Assembly: GCA_003508835.1 (NCBI GenBank)
Contig: PUFA01000084.1
Span: 434,001 to 498,000 of the forward strand
Reading direction: 5' to 3'
DNA: 64,000 nt
Source: Eonycteris spelaea
Lineage: Eukaryota; Chordata; Mammalia; Chiroptera; Pteropodidae
This document shows positions 12,815-23,969 of the stretch, one piece after another. The stretch's first letter is position 1. Every line of letters begins with the position of its first letter. A model generated the notes under the pieces. The model saw nothing but the letters and a program-made list of their open reading frames with translations. It searched no databases and was not told the DNA's origin. The position numbers and the translations under genes are program-made.

Positions 12815-14100
12815 TTGTTTTTAAGAACATAAGAACTGCCATACTGAATGAGACCAACAACCCAATTTGCTGACAATATACTACCACCAAAGGACCTTTT
12901 GTGAGAAAATGTGATTGTTCTCTACAGTAATTTTAAAAAATTATAAACATAATTCCTACAAGTTCACAATTTCTTCCTCAAACTTACCCCTGCACCCTTA
13001 TGGTCCTAGGAGAGCCCAAAGTACTGAATAATCTGACTTTGGTTTCTGGTTCTTAAAAATTTTCTTTTTAATTTTAATTCTTTTTGGTTCTTAAACTAAT
13101 TAACATCTCTGTTCTAACAAGGTAACTTAATTCTTCTGGTTTGCATCTATTACTATTCTTAAAGATGCCCATCCTCTACTGTCCATTTTGGTGACAGGAG
13201 CATGAAGTCCTTGTCAGATGCTTTATCCATAACGAGTTATCTCACAACATCAATTATACTACCTTTTATTCTATTAGTTTTGTAAATTATAGAATGAGAC
13301 AAGCCCACCCATCTCAGGGAATCTTGTATAGTTCTTTCAATGAATGAAAATGTAGAAATGTGGAAATGTGACAATGTCTTATGCCAATCTCATTTACAGA
13401 ACCTCCCAAGTAAAATGATGTAAAGTTAAAAGAAAGTGGAGAGCATGGAAAACCTGAAGATGAGATAACAGTCAGGGATACCTAGGTACTAGTCTTCCTT
13501 CATCTTTCCATAGTTCTGGAAAGCCCAACTCTCCACAGTCCACACCTGTGTTTCTTATTTTATACATAATATCTGATATTATGTCTTGTATGAAGATCAT
13601 AATTACAAATCCATTTCCACATAGAAGATATGCTAGTTATCTACATGTTGGCTCTGACACCGTGATAATTTATAAAAATAGTTTAAAAGTGTTAATGAAT
13701 ACTGAATTGGCTAATTTGAGTGTATTCAAAACTTTAGGGACTATGCCATCTGGTTCTGGTGATATATTTACTTTTGTCTATTTTGTTAATTCGGCCTAGA
13801 ACATTCCGTGTTTGTCACTGTCGATCTAATACTGATTCTTTTAAAAATCATTTAGAAACAGGAATATTTCTAATAACTTCCTCAATAAAAACTGAAGTGA
13901 ATTTAATTGAATCTTTCTAAAATCTCCTTTGCTGTATCTTTTTGAAATTATATACCATGTTCCTAAAGTGGTGTCACTCTTTCACTGAATGGTTTCCATG
14001 TTTTTATGTAATATAAAATTTATTTTTCCTGATCTTGAATCAAAATTCTTCTACCATTTTTCTGTATTTTTTAACTTCTTATAGATGTTGTACCAATTAT
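12815..14100 (-). mobile_element. L3/CR1-family LINE fossil with reverse-transcriptase traces
   Basis: Read as reverse complement, the order of signals is that of a CR1-clade LINE. The segment at 13,739-13,765 gives the reverse of a Pro-Asp-Gly motif region. The segment around 13,208-13,225 (ccttgtcagatgctttatcc) is the complement of the conserved Asp-Phe-Ser-Lys-Ala-Phe-Asp reverse-transcriptase motif. The segment at 12,823-12,850 (aagaacataagaactgccat) resembles the 3' part of CR1 elements. All three occur in the correct relative order over about 1.2 kb. No open frame remains. The family call is from recognition and has moderate confidence. Confidence 0.5.
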
Positions 14101-14289
14101 AAAGCTTGCAGCTTTACACTTTTACTTTTTAAGGCTACCAAATGTCATACTACCTGCCTATGGAAGCTATTATACAATAAAAATCAATAATAGTAATACA
14201 ATAATAAGCATATATATGTAGATTGACTGTATAGTTTACTTTAAGATGTATGCCAATGAACTACCATACTTATTTAATACATGTTATTT

Positions 14290-14610
14290 AATGGGGTTTC
14301 ACATAAGACTTGCTCATGGAGCATCACTGCTCTAGGGACCAATGTAAAATTTTTAGCAAGGAAATGATATAATGAACATTATAATTCAGAAATAACCATT
14401 ATTGTAACAAAACGAATTGGAATAGGGTAAAACAAGAGGTGAGTAGATCAGTTAGGAACTGATTTCAAGAGACTAAGCAAGAAAATATGATGGAATAAAT
14501 AACTACTGAAGATGGCAAAAGAAAATATATTTCAAAAATACTAAGGAAGTAGAATAGATAGGATTATATGACCAATCAGATAATAGAGAGAAGGATGGTT
14601 TTCAAAATAG
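14290..14610 (-). mobile_element. L2 fragment
   Basis: The + strand text 'gcaaggaaatgatataatga' near 14,357, the segment near 14,430-14,480 and 'gaagtagaatagataggatt' near 14,545 follow the antisense of the L2 ORF2 C-terminal region, the same region as at 46,635-47,150. It is diverged and non-coding. Confidence 0.5.
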
Positions 14611-15119
14611 CAGGTTCTAGATGTATACTTTAATTTTGATCATGTTGAAAAGGTATAAGTATCCAGAAGGTGCCAACTGCTTAGTACTCAGAATAGAATG
14701 TTCTTTGCACATTTAATCAGTGAGTCTAAATGAAGTCCCCAATTTAGTAACAGCTGTAATTTTGGAATTTCCTTAATCTATTTTTATATATTTTATTATA
14801 GTCCAAGTAACCTAAATTACAGTCATAACCACTTTTCAAAATTAACTATATTCCTATCCAAAGATGCCATAGTACTTTACCCATTTAGTAAGATTTCAAT
14901 ATTATTAGTATTCGGTTTATATAGCTATCTATTCGTATAATTTCTTTGAAAATTATTACCTGATATTATTATAACCCACTGGTCATAGTCATTCCACACA
15001 CACACAAAAAAACAAGGTAATTTTAAAACTTTACCAGTAATATAAATATACCTTTTGTCACCTTTTCCAATTTATAAATTGTCTTCACCTAATTGTCTTA
15101 ATTGATCTTTCTGATAAAT

Positions 15120-15290
15120 GTCTTACATAAGAAAAGGGGGTCAAATATATGGTGATGGAAGGAGACTAAACTATGGGTGGTAAGCACATGATGCAAAACC
15201 TAGATGGTATATTATAGAACTGTACACTTGAAACTTACATAATCTTATTAACCAATGTCACCTCAATAAATTTAATGGAAAATACTTACT
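15120..15290 (+). mobile_element. L1 3' end, bat-like subfamily
   Basis: 'gaactgtacacttgaaactt' at about 15,218, then 'accaatgtcacctcaataaa', is the sense version of the 3' terminus found in antisense at 9,450-9,625 and 43,590. Upstream 'ggtcaaatatatggtgatgg' belongs to the same 3' UTR. The insertion is 5'-truncated. Confidence 0.75.
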
Positions 15291-15299
15291 AGCATACTA

Positions 15300-15420
15300 C
15301 AGATGAAAAAAATCAAGGCTCAAGAAAGATAAACGTCTTGCACAAGCTTATATGGCTGGCAAGTGACAGAGCTTTAAATAAAATACAATTTTTCAATTCC
15401 AAGGCCAGTGTTTGAAGTAC
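15300..15420 (-). repeat. MIR SINE fragment
   Basis: The + strand shows the antisense MIR core: 'acagatgaaaaaaatcaagg' then 'cttgcacaagcttatatggc' and 'aagtgacagagctttaaata'. It is diverged. Confidence 0.6.
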
Positions 15421-16894
15421 TACATATTTAACCTGCCATTTTCCATGACTATCTCTTATTTTCTATGACTATCTCTTAACTAAATAAATAGGAAGGTGAC
15501 TATAATCCCATTTTACTCTCTTGTATTCGTTCATTTCCCAATCTTTTAAATTTAAAACATTCTCTACCAGTTTTAAAACCTCAACAGCCTAATGCCATTT
15601 AGTTTCAGAAGTCTACCTTCTCTATACCAATTTTACCTCTACTAAAACTCTCCTCCATCACTACCACATTCACAACTGAGAGAATTTGAAATTTTTTTCA
15701 GGATCTTGAAATGGATCTAGTAATACATCAAAGATTAGAGGATCAGGGCATAATTCTCTTGCCTAGAAGTTCAAATTTGGTCTCCAGGACCCTTTTTACT
15801 TAATCTTATAACCACATTTAGCCCCCTCCATAATCTGATGAAATATCTATTGTTTCAAGTTGAGAACAGAATTGTGTAAATTTTGTATACAAAACTGCAT
15901 TGTATATAAACCTCATAGGGTAGGTTAAACTGTTTATCTAATTCTATATAAATTTTCTTTATGTAAATTAATTTATAATAGTTTAATAACTATAGACTTA
16001 ATGTTTTTATAATAACACTACTGGGAATGGATACTATAGCAATTATTGAAATGTATCTCATTATACACTGTTTACTACAAAAATAATTTTAATAATTTCA
16101 AAAAATTATTGAAGTAAAAAATTTAATATTTAATTTCTGTGATCGCAAAAGTTTACTGTTTTTTTCTTATGTATTCAAACACATTTATAAAATCATATTC
16201 ATTTGTTCTCATCTCTTGCCATCAAAAACTCTTTTGCTTCTTCAATAGAAGTTCAATATTAAAGTACAATTACCTAAAATGTTTCCTTACTAAACCAGGT
16301 CACAGGCTATTTTTTTCTTTCAAGTATTACAAGTTCTTACAGGTATTAAACCCATGGTATTTGTTTGTTTGTTTAGGGTTTAAGACTCTAGGAATGTTTT
16401 TATTCAAAATTTAAACAATGAATTCTTAAAAAATCCATTAGAACTATTAAAATGGATATATTCATCTAGCTATTATCCAGTTAATCTTAGCAACATCTTA
16501 AGAGCTTTAATCATTTACTGAACAGTGAAATAAAAATAAGTTTCTCTGAATGACATCACGGAATTAACCACAATGACAATTTTCTCCTTCAATGTACTAC
16601 TTTACATAAATATTATATTAAAATTTTTGTCAACTATTGGGCCTTAACATCATCTTGCAAATTCTATTTTTTATGCTTGCCTATTTCCCCCTTAAACTAC
16701 CATGGTCATTTAAGTTGATTCCTGGAACATTTTTGTTAATTCAAACTGACCTATCCACAGAGTTCTCTGCAGCAGACTCTCTGATGCTGGCACTTCAACA
16801 AATTCCCGTCTCCTGTGTGCGCGTGTTTTAATACTTCTTTCCTCACAACAGCAAAATAAAGACACAACAGTCTTTAAGTCAATTCTAAACTTAC
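15420..16894 (-). other. STXBP5L: STXBP5L intron immediately downstream of the first coding exon
   Basis: AT-rich intron with no further exon seen. The consensus 5' splice site GTAAGT lies at 16,894-16,889 on the minus strand. Short ORFs at 16,139-16,414 and 16,637-16,831 have no recognisable domain. I see no nameable repeat in this stretch. Confidence 0.6.
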
Positions 16895-17091
16895 CTTGCA
16901 AATCTGGAAATACTCTGAAGTCAGGGTTTCCTGAATTTCTTCTCTGAGAACCCCTGCAGTCCCTCCTGGATGCACGGAACCACTTCCAGCCCCAATACCA
17001 CTGTTACTGCCACTGCTGCTACCACTTCCAGGGGAGGAGGCAGTTAAGCCATCCAAAACTTTTCGGAAATTAAACTTCTTCATTTTAAAAA
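16895..17091 (-). CDS. STXBP5L: STXBP5L (tomosyn-2) first coding exon, residues 1-63
   Basis: The start codon is at 17,083-17,081 and the coding part runs to 16,895 (189 bases, 63 residues), ending with Cys-Lys directly before the donor GTAAGT. Upstream, a pyrimidine-rich tract followed by CAG (17,094-17,092) forms a good acceptor, giving 8 bases of 5' UTR (17,091-17,084) before the ATG. The peptide begins MKKFNFRKVLDGLTASSPGS, continues through a Ser/Gly-rich linker (residues about 17-38) and ends with EIQETLTSEYFQICK. This is the known N-terminus of tomosyn-2; the paralogue STXBP5 has a different, Gln-rich linker. The full protein (over 1,100 residues) has two WD40 propellers and a C-terminal SNARE-like motif. 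It binds syntaxin/SNAP25 and restrains vesicle exocytosis in neurons and endocrine cells. Those parts lie outside the window. The frame is open upstream, through the intron, to a TTG at 17,107, but that lies behind the acceptor and is not the start. Confidence 0.93.
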
Positions 17092-17559
17092 CTGTTGAGA
17101 AATTCAAAGGAAAGGGTGACTTAACATATGGAATTACACTTAGGTGTTTAGCTTTTCATTAATCAAGGCAGTAGTCAGTCCCCATTTTATGAGCATGGGC
17201 TATCAAGGACTAAAAAAATAAATAGATAAATAAAAAGAGTCAGGCTTCATACTGTCAAATTTTAATTTTAAAAAGCATATCATTCAAAACCAAAAACCAC
17301 AACTCCAAAAGCAACAGTATTTTCTCCTCATACATCACATTTTCAAGGGCTTTATCCCCAGCTGGTGCTACGCTTTATCAGCACTGGGGTAAAAATAAAA
17401 GGCAGTGTCATCGTCGTCATTAGCATTATATCATCATTATTATACAATCAAACCAGAGCCTAACGGACCAAGAGTCTCTCTCTGTTAAGGGCGGCCTTTC
17501 CTACTAAAGGTTCAACTCAGAATATTTTATTAACAGAAAAATGATTGGGGTTGGGGGGA
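17092..17559 (-). other. STXBP5L: STXBP5L intron between non-coding exon 1 and the coding exon
   Basis: AT-rich transition from the coding exon to the CpG island. It contains simple A/T-rich runs (17,212-17,236) and a run of cat/cgt triplets at 17,408-17,450. I see no repeat family. The donor that pairs with the acceptor at 17,092-17,094 was not identified. Confidence 0.55.
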
Positions 17560-18520
17560 GCGCTATTTACTCTGCCACCACCTCCTGGGCTCCCCCCATC
17601 ATCTTCAATGCTCCCTTTTTCTCAATGAGAAACGGAGAGGGGGGCCTTTTCCCATTCCCCACCCGCAACAGCCCGGACCCCAAAGCATCTGTGAGAGACT
17701 CAGGGCAACAGCCAACAGGAGGGGCGAGTGGCGCGCCAGCTGCCCCCGCTTCTCCCTCCGCCTCCCCCGCTTCCCTCCCGGCGTCTCCGGACCCCATCCC
17801 TCCTTCGCGGCTCCACCCCCCGCCCCAGCCCGCACTGCCCGCAGCCGCCGCCGAGCTATCCCGCGGGTCCACTCTCCCCGCAGCACAGCGGCGGCTCTCG
17901 GGAGGACGCCAAGCAGTGGCGGCGACGGCTGCGGCGCGAGTCCCGCCTCTGCCAGCTGGGCGCGCGAGCCGCGGCTCCCGCGGTCCCTCCCCGGGCCGAG
18001 CGCCTAGGCGCGGGGCTCTCTCCCGCGGGCGCGCGAACACACAAACACCCGCACACGGACATTCTCGCGCGGGCGCTCACGCTCACAGACGCACACACAG
18101 GTGTGAGGGAGCCGCGGCTGGACGGCGGCGTCCAAGAGAGATGATTATCTGACTCCCGACTTAGGCACCTTCTTCAGCCGCCACTATCCGCCTGCCGCCC
18201 GGGAAGCTCGAGGTGCAGAGGAGGCGGGCTCGCAGGCGTAGGTCCAGACCCGCTCCGGCCGCTTCTCCGGTCCCTCCGCTCGCGGCGCCCGGCGCTCTCC
18301 GAGGTCCTAACGGAGCAGGAAGGCTTCACCGCAGGCTCCGCCCTCCCGCCGTGGGAGGCTAGCCCCGCCCCTCGTTTGCCCCGCCCCCTCCTGCCCAGGC
18401 CGCCCTGAGCCCGTGAAGGGGCGGAGAGTGCCGGGACATCAAAGGGAGGGAACAGCTACTGCTCCAATCCTAGGCTCAAGAGGGCCAAGTTCCGCGGTTG
18501 CGAGGCGCGGAAGAAATTTC
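17560..18520 (-). promoter_or_regulatory. STXBP5L: CpG-island promoter of STXBP5L, probably with a non-coding first exon
   Basis: The densest GC and CpG content of the window lies at about 17,740-18,310, fading out by 18,520. Two GC boxes (ccccgcccc at about 18,364 and ccccgccccc at about 18,380), plus ggcggg at 18,224 and ggggcgg at 18,419, fit Sp1/KLF binding. No TATA box is obvious. The coding exon has only 8 bases of 5' UTR after a splice acceptor, so transcription must start upstream in gene terms, and this island is the natural place. Initiation is probably around 18.1-18.35 kb. Several GT donors are possible and I cannot choose between them. Long ORFs on both strands here (for example 17,541-18,152 plus) come from lack of stop codons in GC-rich DNA. 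Such islands often drive divergent transcripts too, but I see no direct sign of one. Confidence 0.85.
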
Positions 18521-19140
18521 GGGATAGGCCTATGGAAAAGCCAGTGAAAGAGGGAGGGGAGAATCTAGAAAGGTAGGTGAAGTAAGTGATTGACAGCGGA
18601 ATTGGCCAGTATGTCTGGCGGCCGTCCTTTAGGGGTTGTAATTGGCGCTACCTGTTGAAGGACGCAAGTGTTAATCAATAGAATGCCTAGAAGCGTGCGA
18701 ACTTGGACTCCTTGAGTCGGATGCTTTAGGAAAGGTTTCTCTAGGTCTGGCTCTGGACAATACTGTGAATTTAAAAGTGTTTTGCAATTTATCACCTCTA
18801 CAAGCCTCTTCCCGCTCTTTAGGTGCATCATTTGCCCTGCTACTTGCATAATGGCCTAACAGGTCACCTCTACCAGGGGGAATTGTATTTCAATAGAGTT
18901 TGGGGATGTACTGTATAGCCTTCCAGATACTATTGAAATAATTGTTCGCCTTGTTCCCTCCAATACGTAGAATTAACCCCCTTCTCTCCATTTTCACATG
19001 TACAAAGATTTTTTTATAAAGAAACATTTCTCTTGCTCAGTAAACCGTGTCAAGAATATATTTTAGGCTTTTTCTATGAGTCACAATAATCACTTTGAAA
19101 GATGTACTATTCGGTGCAGGAATTTTTAAAAACGGCATCA
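18521..19140. other. 5' flank of STXBP5L, unassigned
   Basis: Shore of the CpG island changing to AT-rich DNA. No repeat family or exon is recognised. Confidence 0.5.
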
Positions 19141-19500
19141 GAATAGGAAGATTTAGTTCTGAGCCCTGACTTGCTACTAAATTGGGGAAAATTTGTACCT
19201 CTATTTCTTCGTCTGTGAAAATGAAAGGCAGCTCAGAGGGCCACAGATAGATGTAGACTTCAATCTGGCAACACAACAGAACTCATTAGTAAACATCCCA
19301 ATATTTTTACATTTTGGAAATCTTCTAAGATCAACTTTTCTTTCTTTCTCTTCCTTTCCTTCTTTTGTGGAGAAAAGGGATGAGAGGGGTGAAAGCAGAA
19401 ACCTGAAAGAGAAATGAGTTGCTCAAGGTCACATAGCAAGGAAATGGTAAAGATGGAATACAGCTCAGTTTTTCAGATTCTCAGCTCAATGCCACACTGT
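19140..19500. repeat. Possible MIR fragments
   Basis: 'ttagttctgagccctgactt' with 'tatttcttcgtctgtgaaaatg' (19,153-19,225) looks like sense MIR. 'gagttgctcaaggtcacata' (19,417-19,436) with 'gcaaggaaatggtaaagatg' looks like antisense MIR. Each is short and diverged, so the call is weak. Confidence 0.4.
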
Positions 19501-20475
19501 CCTTTTGAAGTTTTCAGCATTTAATGTCCTTTTGAGACCTCTCAAAGAACCCCAATACTGTCTGGTAGTTTTTCATTGCCACAACTAAGCAGCTGTGGTA
19601 GAAACAGAAATTTATATTTCTCCTATCTTGGTCAGCAATTGGCACAATGTTTTACATATAATAGGCACTTAAAGGGTTTTGAACAGTTGGTTTATTAATA
19701 GTTATTAGTAAAAGATTTATGAGATGGCACCCAATTATATCATGTTTGGGAGGGGTAAAAATAAAGGTAGAAACAAATGCCGTGCCTGATGTTAACTAGA
19801 TCTCTGTAAGGTTCCAAATTCTATATTGGATTCCTAACAAGATATATTGTTGTCTTTTTTCCATTTTTTCTTTTCTTCCTGGCCCATTTCACCTCCAAGC
19901 ATAGGTGGCTATTAAGGTGAAAGAGTTTGTTTTTCTTTAAGGCTAAAGAGTCTGGCTTTTCTTTAAATGGGAGTTGGGAGGGGATTGCTCTAACTCTTTG
20001 AGAAGTACGCGTTGTTATCTAAAATAATAGATTTAGATGTCCACCTTACCTTCATCAGAAAGTCTATGAGCAACTCCTTAACCTTCAAGTAAATGAAAAC
20101 AAGCCTATACCAAGTAGTGGTTTGGTCATTTGATGAGAGTGAAGAAGATATTCTGATTTAGGAAAGTAAGATGTAACTCTTGCAAGAAAACTCCTTAAAT
20201 CATCCATCACTATCACTATAGTATCTTAGCAAACTAGGTGGTGCTTTTTATTCTAAGAATTAGGGGAGAACTGAGACTTAAAAAGTACACAAAACAGTTT
20301 GACAAAGATTCTGCTTGAGGATCCTAAAGGGAATTCACTGGCCTAGTTAAGTTAAAAAGAAGTGACAGAGTAGATATACTTTCACATGGGATAATAAATA
20401 GGAATGAAAGAAAAGCAAGGTCAAAATATATAAATGTTTACAAATAAATATAAAAAGCCTAAAAAATAAAACATG
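19501..20475. other. Unassigned intergenic sequence
   Basis: No ORF with a recognisable domain, no named repeat and no RNA gene seen. Confidence 0.5.
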
Positions 20476-20479
20476 ATTA

Positions 20480-20600
20480 GAATGCTGAGACTGTGAACTC
20501 TTTGGGACTATTTTAAATATCTTTATTGTTCTTCCACAACAGCTATCACAGTCCTTATACATAGTAAGTGCCCAGCAAATATTAATTTGAGTAAATGATA
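20480..20600 (+). repeat. L2 3' end fragment
   Basis: 'gactgtgaactctttgggac' followed by 'catagtaagtgcccagcaaatatt' is the conserved 3' end of L2, which normally ends near a 'tgaatgaa' tail. Only the last part of the element is present. Confidence 0.6.
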
Positions 20601-21355
20601 GCAAGTAAAAATCTTGCTGTGATTGCACTCACATAGAGAGAGACAACCCATGGACAGAGGACATTATGATGCCCATTCACAAACTGTGAGTAAAGGATAA
20701 AAATGAGCAAGAGACTGAGTACGTTATATAAACAAGGAGACAGCGTAAACATTTTTTTGGTAGCCTAAAAATCTTACTAGGTGAGAGAAGCACAGTGAAA
20801 TTTCTATGGAAGCAAATTCTATTCTTAATAAATTAAAAAAGATGTTATTATATAAACCATCTAATAAAGGGAATAAGATTAGATCATGAATATACCTTAT
20901 AAATAAAGGCAGTTTTAGAATTGGATCAGATAATAATAATGGGGCACTCTGATCATTTTACTGCAAACTAAATACCTCATCATGGAGAGGAGTTTCTGAT
21001 AAGCCATAAGGTCTTCTTAAAACAACAAGTATGAAGAACTACAAGAAAGAAAAATAGACTAAGTTTGGTCCTTGGGGAAAAAAATTATTAAATCATTCAA
21101 ACAAATCTAATACATTGGAAAGATTTTTAGGATATATGGTTAAATATATTACAACTCATTTTAAGGGGCAGTGATCTTGGATTCAAGCCAACAATGAAGC
21201 AAATAGAAGCTGCTTTTTTCACATTTTAAAAATAATCAAATAATTAGAAAAAATATGTACATCTGTGGCACTTCATACAGAGAAGATTTGATAAACTGAC
21301 TAGGTTGGAGCAAACTAAGCTAAATTGACAAACACATGCAAATGGTCCATCATAT
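20600..21355. other. Unassigned intergenic sequence
   Basis: AT-rich, no recognisable feature. Confidence 0.5.
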
Positions 21356-21359
21356 ATAA

Positions 21360-21610
21360 AGATGAATAATTTCCACCAGTTATTTAGCACCTATATGACA
21401 AACACTATACTATAAAATTTATAAACATCTCTTTAAATTTGATCCTTATTATAACTCTATAAGATAGCTTTTGTCCCAATTTACAGGTGAGGAAATCGGA
21501 CTAAAAAACATTTGAGAAATTCACCCAAGATCACAGGTGGCTAACCCAGTCTTCAAATTCAACACTGATCTCTAAGATCATGCTCCTAATCACTGCATTG
21601 TGATTGATTA
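21360..21610 (-). repeat. MIR SINE
   Basis: The antisense MIR pattern is visible in order: 'ttatttagcacctatatgac', 'tttacaggtgaggaaatcgg', 'cacccaagatcacaggtgg' and the closing 'gctcctaatcactgcattgtg' that mirrors the tRNA-derived head. Confidence 0.75.
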
Positions 21611-21677
21611 GGGGATTAAATAGGAACTAGAATAGAAAAAAGGTGGGGGCCAATTCTTCTGAAGTAGTAAGTATATG

Positions 21678-22083
21678 TGTATTTTGTTTGCCAAGGCTGC
21701 CATAACAAAATATTACAGACTGAGTGGCTTAAACAACAGTAACTAATTTTTCTCACAGTTGCGGAAGCTAGTAGTCCAAGATAAGTATCAGCAAATTTGG
21801 TTTCTTCTGGAGCCTCTCTCCTTGGCTTGCATATGACTTCCTTCTTACTGTATCCTCACCTGGCCTTTCCTCTGAATGTAAGCATCCCTTGTGTCTCTGT
21901 GTCCAAATTTCCTCTCCTTATAAAGACACCTGTCAGATTAGATTAAGGCTCGCTCTGATTGCCTCATTTTTACTTAATCACCTCTTAAAGGCTTTATCTC
22001 TAAATATAATCACATTCTGAGGTAGAGAGGTAGTCAGGGTTTTAACATATGAATTCTGAGGAGACAATTCAGCCCATAAAACA
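21678..22083 (-). mobile_element. MLT1/MST-type LTR (ERVL-MaLR), solo
   Basis: On the + strand the reversed LTR is readable: 'ccaaggctgccataacaaaa', 'actgagtggcttaaacaaca', 'tataaagacacctgtcagat' and 'aacatatgaattctgaggag', ending ..cagcccataaaaca. Ends fit TG at 21,678 and CA at 22,082-22,083. About 400 bases, the usual MLT1 length. It is a non-coding old endogenous-retrovirus-like LTR with no internal region attached. No 5-base duplication can be shown. Confidence 0.8.
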
Positions 22084-22134
22084 TGACATTAGGTTCATCA
22101 TTCTTTGAGGAGAGCCATCTACAATAAGCTAGAA

Positions 22135-22330
22135 CTGTGTAAACAATGCCACATTGAGTTTCTCATTTGTTCCTCGCAACAATCATGCATGGTAGCTATT
22201 GATAACTCCATTTTACAGGTGAAAAAAAACTGAAACAAAGAAAGGTTAAGTAGTAAGCTAAATATCACACATCTAGTAGATTGTTAAATAAGAATTTAGA
22301 CTCATGTAAATCATATCCCAAAGATCTTTC
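22135..22330 (-). repeat. MIR SINE
   Basis: 'gtttctcatttgttcctcgcaa', 'ccattttacaggtgaaaaaaaac' and 'aggttaagtagtaagctaaa' follow the antisense MIR core. Confidence 0.65.
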
Positions 22331-23480
22331 CTCATGCTGTTAGCTTTCTTTGGAGAAACCAAAGAAATCCCATTATATAGATATCTGATATTAGTAAAAG
22401 AATTATTATGAAATTAAATATTAGGATAAAACAAAACAAGAAGGGAAGATATCTGCTAAAGAGTTTGGATACTAGAACTAAAAAGAAATCTGGAGCTGGG
22501 AAGTGAATACTAGAAGCAGAGAGCTTTGGGAATGGTAAGCTGCTAGGAGGTTCTTATCTCACAAGAATCTCAGTATACTTTGAAATATATTAAGAGTCCC
22601 AGGGGAGTAACCCACTCGTGCAGAAGAAAATCAGTTATTCAATACCTAATTAGATGTAGCAAGGCAGTACTAAATTGCTCAGAGTGTCTATAGTGACAAA
22701 GAATATCAAAACAGCTGGAAGCAGAATGTGGTGGAGGGAGGGTGATGACTCAAGGCTTACTATAAGGCCAGAGTGCAATTATTTATATTAGCAAGTGTGA
22801 ACATTTCCAATCTGCTTTCTGTGAGGTACCAGGTCTTGGACTGAGCAACCTAATTTTTCATTCATTTCTGACTCCTCAATCATGTTATAGCACCATCCTT
22901 TATTATTTGCCAGTCTAGGAGTGAGAATTTTATTAAGAGAACACAGCTGAAAAATGCCTTCCACCTGTATCCTTTCTGGCAAAATTTTCAAAAGGTTTAG
23001 GAATTCTCTTTTCTCCTAAATCTTCAACTGACTTTTCTCTGACACTATTATACATCCTTCAGGAGGGGTACTGGTTGATAGATGACAGCTTTCTGTCACA
23101 TGGCAGGAAATAGCAATGAACATTAAAACACTATTCAGCCTTCTCCAAGCCCACAAAGGGAGAAAACTGCAGGGTTAATTAAATAATGGCATAGCTCCAA
23201 TGGGTTTCAGATAAACAGGGAGGGGTCATTAGGTTAGACCCAAAACATGCCCAAAGTATGGTTCAGCACACAATCAAAGACAGAAATGCAAACAGAACTC
23301 ACCCCTTCTAGGGAAAAATTGAAATATTTACTATTAAATACATAATTAGAATCAGCTCTGTGCACCTTTTAAAATAGATTTTCACATATCAAGCCATTAC
23401 ATTAGGATGTGGTAAAAGAAAAGAATTTAGTGTTGGGCCAAGACTGAGTTTTCTAGCTGGGGTGCTAACATGCACATTTT
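22331..23480. other. Unassigned intergenic sequence
   Basis: About 1.1 kb without a recognised repeat or exon. The short ORF 22,788-22,991 (minus) has no recognisable domain. Confidence 0.5.
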
Positions 23481-23530
23481 ATACACACACACACCCACAG
23501 ACACACACACATGTGTGTGTGTATACATAT
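23481..23530. repeat. CA/TG microsatellite with a perfect palindrome
   Basis: Interrupted CA repeats run into TG repeats. Positions 23,501-23,522 form an exact 22-base palindrome (eleven bases of alternating AC, then the complementary TG). Alternating purine-pyrimidine sequence of this type can form Z-DNA or a small cruciform. Confidence 0.9.
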
Positions 23531-23965
23531 ATTATTTATAGGCTATCATAAGGAACAAATAAGATTATGTATGTGAAAGCAATTTGTAGAATGCAAACCA
23601 CTTTATAAATATGTTGTTATTTTATTCATTATTCTTTCACTTTAGTAAAATAGTTTATGGGAATTGACTTCAGAGTTGAATTTATTTTCCCATTATTATA
23701 AGTATACAAATCTCTTGCATCGGTGAATTGACTATTGCTGAAATTGAAGGAGAGGAAGAGGTTTTGGACTAGATGACTTTTAAGATTCTTTCCAATCCCA
23801 AATTCTGTCTTTATATGATTTATCGTCTTCCTAAATACAACAAAGCCTCACTGAAAAGGTAATTAAAGATTACCCATGTAGATACCAGTCAACAGAAATA
23901 AACTATAGCCTAAAGTGGGTAAAAAACACAGGAAGTATCTGTACACCAATTAGAGATTCTGAAAG
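23531..23965. other. Unassigned intergenic sequence, possible SINE trace
   Basis: 'ttttggactagatgactttt' followed by 'aagattctttccaatccc' (23,761-23,799) resembles a motif found in old mammalian SINE/LINE 3' ends, but is too short to assign. Confidence 0.3.
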
Positions 23966-23969
23966 AATA

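Noticed and set aside
16874..17107. N-terminal extension of the STXBP5L frame (8 extra residues)
   Set aside because: The extra codons start at a TTG and lie across a strong splice acceptor (CAG at 17,094-17,092), so they are mostly intronic.
17541..18152. Long ORFs (up to 203 residues) on both strands in the GC-rich island
   Set aside because: Pro/Ala/Arg/Gly-rich in every frame, the signature of few stop codons in GC-rich DNA. No domain, and the real start codon of the gene is in the spliced exon at 17,083.
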